A stretch of 9,032 bases of DNA, from NCBI GenBank assembly GCA_938042205.1, contig CALIRS010000224.1, positions 1 to 9,032 of the forward strand, written 5' to 3'. Both the position numbers and the translations under genes were made by a program. This stretch comes from an uncultured bacterium (GTDB lineage: Bacteria; Actinomycetota; Aquicultoria; SKW223). The notes under the pieces are model-generated. The model worked only from the letters and a program-made list of their open reading frames with translations, was not told where the DNA came from and made no database searches. Every line of letters starts with the position of its first letter. Position 1 is the stretch's first letter. Shown here in pieces: positions 5,796 through 9,032 of this stretch.

Positions 5796-5823
5796 GCGAT
5801 AATTTTAACAAAAGCAGCCGACA

Positions 5824-6777
5824 TTATTTGAAAATATTTCCTATTTGCCTGTAAAAATTATGTCTCTCTTCTAATATGGTTCCTATTTCTTTCACCATTA
5901 ATTCATCAAGATGTTTCTTTATAGATTCTCTGACTCTTTTAAAAATTTTATTTGGGTCCCGGTGACATCCTCCTAATGGCTCAGGTATAACTTCGTATAC
6001 AAGTCCAAAAGAATGGAGGTCACTGGCAGTAAGTTTTAGAACCTCCGCCGCTTCCTCTGCTCTTTTTTCATCATGCCAGAGTATCGAAGCACACCCTTCA
6101 GGACTGATTACAGAATAATAAGCATTTTCAAGCATGAGAATCCTGTCAGCGCAAGCTATGGCAATTGCTCCTCCGCTTCCACCTTCACCGGTGATAATAG
6201 CCAGAGTTGGAACCTGCAACCAGAGCATCTTCTCAATACATCTGGCGATTGCCCACGCCTGGCCTCTTTCCTCAGCACCAATCCCTGGGTAAGCCCCTGG
6301 TGTATCAATAAAAGTCAGGAAAGGTATCTTAAACCTTTCGGCAAGTTCCATTACGAGAAGGCATTTTCGATAACCTTCAGGATGAGCCATTCCAAAATTC
6401 TTTGTCAGATTTTCACGGGTGTTTTTCCCCTTGTCAGTACCACAAACAGCTACTTCCCTCCCACCAAAAAAACCGATTCCAGCCACTATTGCATTATCTG
6501 CAGCAAAAAGTCTATCGCCCTGCACTGGAATGAATCCATTAATTAAGGCATTAATAAAATCTCTCACCTTAGGTCTCTCAGGATGACGTGAAAACAATAC
6601 CCTCTGCCAGGGGGTAGGATTACCATAAACCTTCTTCTTTAAATTCTCAATTTTTCTTTCGAGTTCCTTAACTTCCCTTTCAAAAGAAGGGTTTTGAGAA
6701 GCAAGCTGATTGACTTTCCTCAACTTTTCTTCCAAGTCGATTATTTTCGTCTCAAAATCATAACTGAATCTTCTCAT
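5824..6777 (-). CDS. accA: Acetyl-CoA carboxylase carboxyltransferase subunit alpha
   Basis: A 317-residue protein, the normal length for bacterial AccA. With AccD it transfers the carboxyl group from carboxybiotin to acetyl-CoA, making malonyl-CoA for fatty-acid synthesis in the cytoplasm. The N-terminal 10-50 region is a charged helical coil. Family landmarks are NPTPWQRV (53-60), RHPERPKVRDFI (64-75), IDTPGAYPGIGAEERGQ (157-173), GEGGSGGA (197-204) with the oxyanion-hole glycines, and SPEGCASILW (225-234). The ATG overlaps the accD stop by 4 bases (ATGA), a layout that couples synthesis of the two subunits in equal amounts. accB and accC, which encode the biotin carrier and biotin carboxylase, are not in the window. 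Sure identification. Confidence 0.97.
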   Translation of the reverse strand: MRRFSYDFETKIIDLEEKLRKVNQLASQNPSFEREVKELERKIENLKKKVYGNPTPWQRVLFSRHPERPKVRDFINALINGFIPVQGDRLFAADNAIVAGIGFFGGREVAVCGTDKGKNTRENLTKNFGMAHPEGYRKCLLVMELAERFKIPFLTFIDTPGAYPGIGAEERGQAWAIARCIEKMLWLQVPTLAIITGEGGSGGAIAIACADRILMLENAYYSVISPEGCASILWHDEKRAEEAAEVLKLTASDLHSFGLVYEVIPEPLGGCHRDPNKIFKRVRESIKKHLDELMVKEIGTILEERHNFYRQIGNIFK

Positions 6778-7595
6778 CTGTTAACCCCTATACTTATCAC
6801 CTCTGAAATCGACTCAGAAAGTTTCGAACGAGGAATTACCATATCAATAAGGCCTCTTTCGTATAAAAACTCTGCTGTTTGAAATCCTTTAGGTAGCTTC
6901 GCTTTAACTGTTTTTTCAATGACTCTTGGTCCTGCAAACCCGATCAAAGCACCAGGTTCGGCAATGATAAAATCTGCCAGAGATGCAAAGCTTGCCAGAA
7001 CTCCTCCAGTAGTGGGATTGGTCATTAAAGTCACAAATGCTTTCTGGCTCTCTCTCTTGAAACGCCCCGCAAGTAGAGAGGTTTTTGCCATTTGCATCAA
7101 AGAAAAAATGCCTTCTTGCATTCTGGCACCTCCAGAAGCAGTCACTGCTACCAGAGGAAGTTCTTTTGATAGTGCTTCCTCAAAGGCTCTGGCAACTTTT
7201 TCTCCAACAACCGTCCCCATGCTTCCACCCATAAAAAAGAAGTCAAACACAATACCTATACATTCAACTCCTTTAATTTTTCCTCGTCCTGTGATACAAG
7301 CCTCTTTTAATCCTGTCTTTTCCTGATTTCTTCGAAGTGTCTCTTCGTAGGTTTCTTCAGGTGTCTTAAAGCCTAAAAGGTCAACAGAGGAGAGATGAGC
7401 ATTTATCTCCACAAATGAGCCTTTGTCAAAAAGAAGTTCAATCCGTTCATGAGCGGTAAGCCGATAATGAAAATTGCAAAGAGGACAGACTTTTTGATTT
7501 TCGAAAAAAATACGTTTGTAAATTAAATCCCTGCAGTTAGAACAGCGAAGCCATTTTGTTTCTTCCTGGTTATTAACATTCTCATTACTAACCAT
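6774..7595 (-). CDS. accD: Acetyl-CoA carboxylase carboxyltransferase subunit beta
   Basis: A 273-residue protein, close to the usual 280-300. The N-terminal zinc ribbon has Cys18, Cys21, Cys37 and Cys40, which separates bacterial AccD from related propionyl-CoA carboxylase subunits. The crotonase-type core shows FMGGSMGTVVGEK (121-133), ASGGARMQEG (153-162) and NPTTGGVLASFA (193-204), with GFAGPRVIEKT at 219-229. It pairs with AccA from the next gene to form the carboxyltransferase. The ATG at 7593-7595 lies inside the end of trpA (8-base overlap), with only a distant AGGA as ribosome site, so translation probably depends on ribosomes finishing trpA. The trpA-accD neighbourhood is known from Proteobacteria (often followed by folC); here accA follows instead. 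Confidence 0.97.
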   Translation of the reverse strand: MVSNENVNNQEETKWLRCSNCRDLIYKRIFFENQKVCPLCNFHYRLTAHERIELLFDKGSFVEINAHLSSVDLLGFKTPEETYEETLRRNQEKTGLKEACITGRGKIKGVECIGIVFDFFFMGGSMGTVVGEKVARAFEEALSKELPLVAVTASGGARMQEGIFSLMQMAKTSLLAGRFKRESQKAFVTLMTNPTTGGVLASFASLADFIIAEPGALIGFAGPRVIEKTVKAKLPKGFQTAEFLYERGLIDMVIPRSKLSESISEVISIGVNR

Positions 7596-8379
7596 AAGTA
7601 AGTGATGTCCTGATTTTTCTTAAAAATGTTATGATTTTCGAAATACTATTATCGATTGGTAAACTAACATTTACAAGTTTGACTAATGCACTCCCGATAA
7701 TTACTCCGTCAGCATATTTTGAAAGCTGAGACGCTTGCTCAGGGCTTGATATTCCAAAGCCCACACATACAGGTACTGGTGAAACCTGTTTTACGCGAGA
7801 TATAAAATCTACTACATCTTCATTGAAGTGATCTCTTGTCCCGGTAACACCGAGAGAAGAAACCACATAAACAAATCCTTCTGAATTTTCACAAATAAAT
7901 TTTATGCGGTCTTGAGGTGTTGTGGGAGCAACCATCAAGATCGTTTTCAATAAATTTTTAGCTTGACTGACAACTCGAGTTTCTTCAACAGGCATGTCTG
8001 GAATAATAATTCCATCCGCTCCGTTAATGCTTAAATCTTTGAAAAAGTCATTTGCTCCATATCGATAAACTGGATTGAAATACGACATAATCACAATTGC
8101 TCCTGAATATACCTTCCTCAAATCCTTAACAAATTCGACTGCATTTCTCACCGAAACACCATTTAAAAGAGCCAGGCGTGATGCTTCCTGAATAATAGGA
8201 CCGTCTGCCATTGGATCAGAAAAAGGTATCCCGATTTCGATAATGTCACTTTCAAGAGCAATGATCTTTATAAGTCTTTCACTGCTTTCAATATCTGGAA
8301 ATCCGTAAGTCATATATGAGATTAAAGCCTTTCTACCTTGAGACTCGAGGTTTTGGAAGATTTGCTTGAACCTATCCAT
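7588..8379 (-). CDS. trpA: Tryptophan synthase alpha subunit
   Basis: A 263-residue (beta/alpha)8 barrel, the usual length. It cleaves indole-3-glycerol phosphate to indole and glyceraldehyde 3-phosphate and passes the indole to TrpB through a tunnel. The catalytic region is EIGIPFSDPMADGP, giving Glu48 and Asp59, which match the two acid residues (Glu49, Asp60) of the Salmonella enzyme. Other landmarks are the N-terminal YMTYGFPD (22-29), GIIIPDMPVEE, APTTPQDR, the flexible-loop VSSLGVTGTR, and the phosphate-binding VGFGIS and GVIIGSALV. The ATG at 8379 directly abuts the trpB stop (TAGATG), with AAGGA 10 bases upstream, so the two subunits are coupled in translation. The end overlaps accD by 8 bases. 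Confidence 0.97.
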   Translation of the reverse strand: MDRFKQIFQNLESQGRKALISYMTYGFPDIESSERLIKIIALESDIIEIGIPFSDPMADGPIIQEASRLALLNGVSVRNAVEFVKDLRKVYSGAIVIMSYFNPVYRYGANDFFKDLSINGADGIIIPDMPVEETRVVSQAKNLLKTILMVAPTTPQDRIKFICENSEGFVYVVSSLGVTGTRDHFNEDVVDFISRVKQVSPVPVCVGFGISSPEQASQLSKYADGVIIGSALVKLVNVSLPIDNSISKIITFLRKIRTSLTYG

Positions 8380-9032
8380 CTACTTTTTGTCCTTAAAAAA
8401 TTTCATAGTCTCCGTAAGATCTTTATCCCCTCTCCCTGAAATGTTTATCACAACCAGTTCTCTATTTTTTAGACTCAGTTTAGACAGCCCGGCGACCGCA
8501 TGGGCACTTTCCAGAGCAGGTATTATCCCTTCCGTTTCAGAAAGAAGCTTAAACGCACCAAGTGCCTCCCTGTCGTTCACTGACAGATAATTAGCTCTTC
8601 CTGTTTCCTTAAGATAAGCGTGCTCAGGTCCGACACCTGGATAATCAAGACCGGGAGCAATCGAGTGAGCTGTGCAAATCTGTCCATCCTCATCATCAAT
8701 CACATAAGAAAATGAACCTTGAAAAATTCCTGGTCTCCCAAGGGATAATGTCGCTGAATTTTCGCATTTCTTATTACCTATACCCCCACCTTCAATACCG
8801 ATAAGCTCAACTTCTTCATCTTCAATAAAAGCGCTAAAAATACCTATTGCGTTTGAACCGCCACCAACACAGGCAATGACTTTATCAGGTAATTTGCCTT
8901 CTTTTGAGAGGATTTGTTCCCTTGTCTCATCCCCAATTACCTGCTGGAAATATCTTACTATTAATGGATAAGGATAAGGTCCCGCAACTGAACCAAATAG
9001 ATAATAAGTGTCAATCGCGTTGGCAATCCAGT
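8380..9032 (-). CDS. trpB: Tryptophan synthase beta subunit, C-terminal part (5' end outside window)
   Basis: The frame is open from the window edge (complete codons from 9030) to the TAG at 8380-8382, about 216 residues, roughly the C-terminal half of the normal 390-400. A GTG at 8703 is an internal valine, not a start, because typical TrpB sequence continues upstream of it. TrpB is the PLP enzyme that joins indole and serine to make tryptophan. Landmarks are DTYYLFGSVAGPYPYP near the 5' edge, VGGGSNAIG (coded at 8842-8868) which holds the PLP phosphate, the DEDGQI-AHSIAPGLDYPGVGPEHA stretch after it, and EGIIPALESAHA with the conserved Glu near the PLP ring. It is the classic TrpB1 type that pairs with TrpA, which starts immediately after its stop. 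The PLP lysine lies outside the window. Confidence 0.97.
   Translation of the reverse strand, partial: WIANAIDTYYLFGSVAGPYPYPLIVRYFQQVIGDETREQILSKEGKLPDKVIACVGGGSNAIGIFSAFIEDEEVELIGIEGGGIGNKKCENSATLSLGRPGIFQGSFSYVIDDEDGQICTAHSIAPGLDYPGVGPEHAYLKETGRANYLSVNDREALGAFKLLSETEGIIPALESAHAVAGLSKLSLKNRELVVINISGRGDKDLTETMKFFKDKK

Noticed and set aside
4568..7326. Open frames opposite or out of phase with the MEMO-AMMECR1, accA and accD genes
   Set aside because: The conserved enzymes on the minus strand explain the coding signal; these frames show no motifs or starts.
1..9032. CRISPR array, insertion sequence, phage or defence system
   Set aside because: I saw no regularly spaced repeats, transposase, integrase, or defence-type nuclease or toxin genes in the window.

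Overview
The window is AT-rich (roughly 40% G+C by eye) bacterial chromosome. Shine-Dalgarno (SD) sequences, a tRNA with encoded CCA, a bacterial-type split acetyl-CoA carboxylase carboxyltransferase (accA and accD as separate genes) and tightly packed trp genes all point to Bacteria. An iron-sulfur protein, several zinc-ribbon proteins and a MEMO/AMMECR1 protein suggest an anaerobe or microaerophile, perhaps from an uncultured phylum. The sequence does not let me name the lineage.

Layout. (1) 1-1390, plus strand: the C-terminal part of an ArsP/UPF0718-type permease, a small thioredoxin-fold protein with a Cys-Cys pair, and an FmdB-type zinc ribbon with a Cys-rich tail. They look like one operon, probably for export or handling of a thiol-reactive metal or metalloid. 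(2) 1530-1616: tRNA-Leu(CAA) with a plausible promoter of its own. (3) 1844-2982, plus strand: a membrane-anchored PQQ-type sugar dehydrogenase (GSDH family) whose reading frame is broken at an A8 run. The run forms a textbook A_AAA_AAA slippery heptamer, and a -1 shift there restores a full-length 379-residue protein. (4) 3059-4112, minus strand: a two-gene unit of a small multi-Cys zinc ribbon followed by a ferredoxin-like protein with many extra cysteines. Its promoter region carries a perfect 15-bp inverted repeat that overlaps a TATAAT box. (5) 4282-4360: a G+C-rich structured island with a 13-bp perfect hairpin. (6) 4359-9032, minus strand: trpB (partial), trpA, accD, accA, then a MEMO-AMMECR1 fusion. 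The first four genes abut or overlap by a few bases and form one operon joining the last step of tryptophan synthesis to the first committed step of fatty-acid synthesis.

How the genes work together. TrpB and TrpA are the two subunits of tryptophan synthase. AccD and AccA are the two subunits of the acetyl-CoA carboxylase carboxyltransferase; biotin carboxylase and the biotin carrier (accC, accB) are not in the window. The MEMO-AMMECR1 fusion belongs to the little-understood AmmeMemoRadiSam system, and its radical SAM partner is not visible here.

The items most worth checking are the A8 frameshift, the long palindrome at 4146-4181, and the structured G+C-rich island beside it. I see no CRISPR array, intact insertion sequence, phage gene or obvious new defence system.
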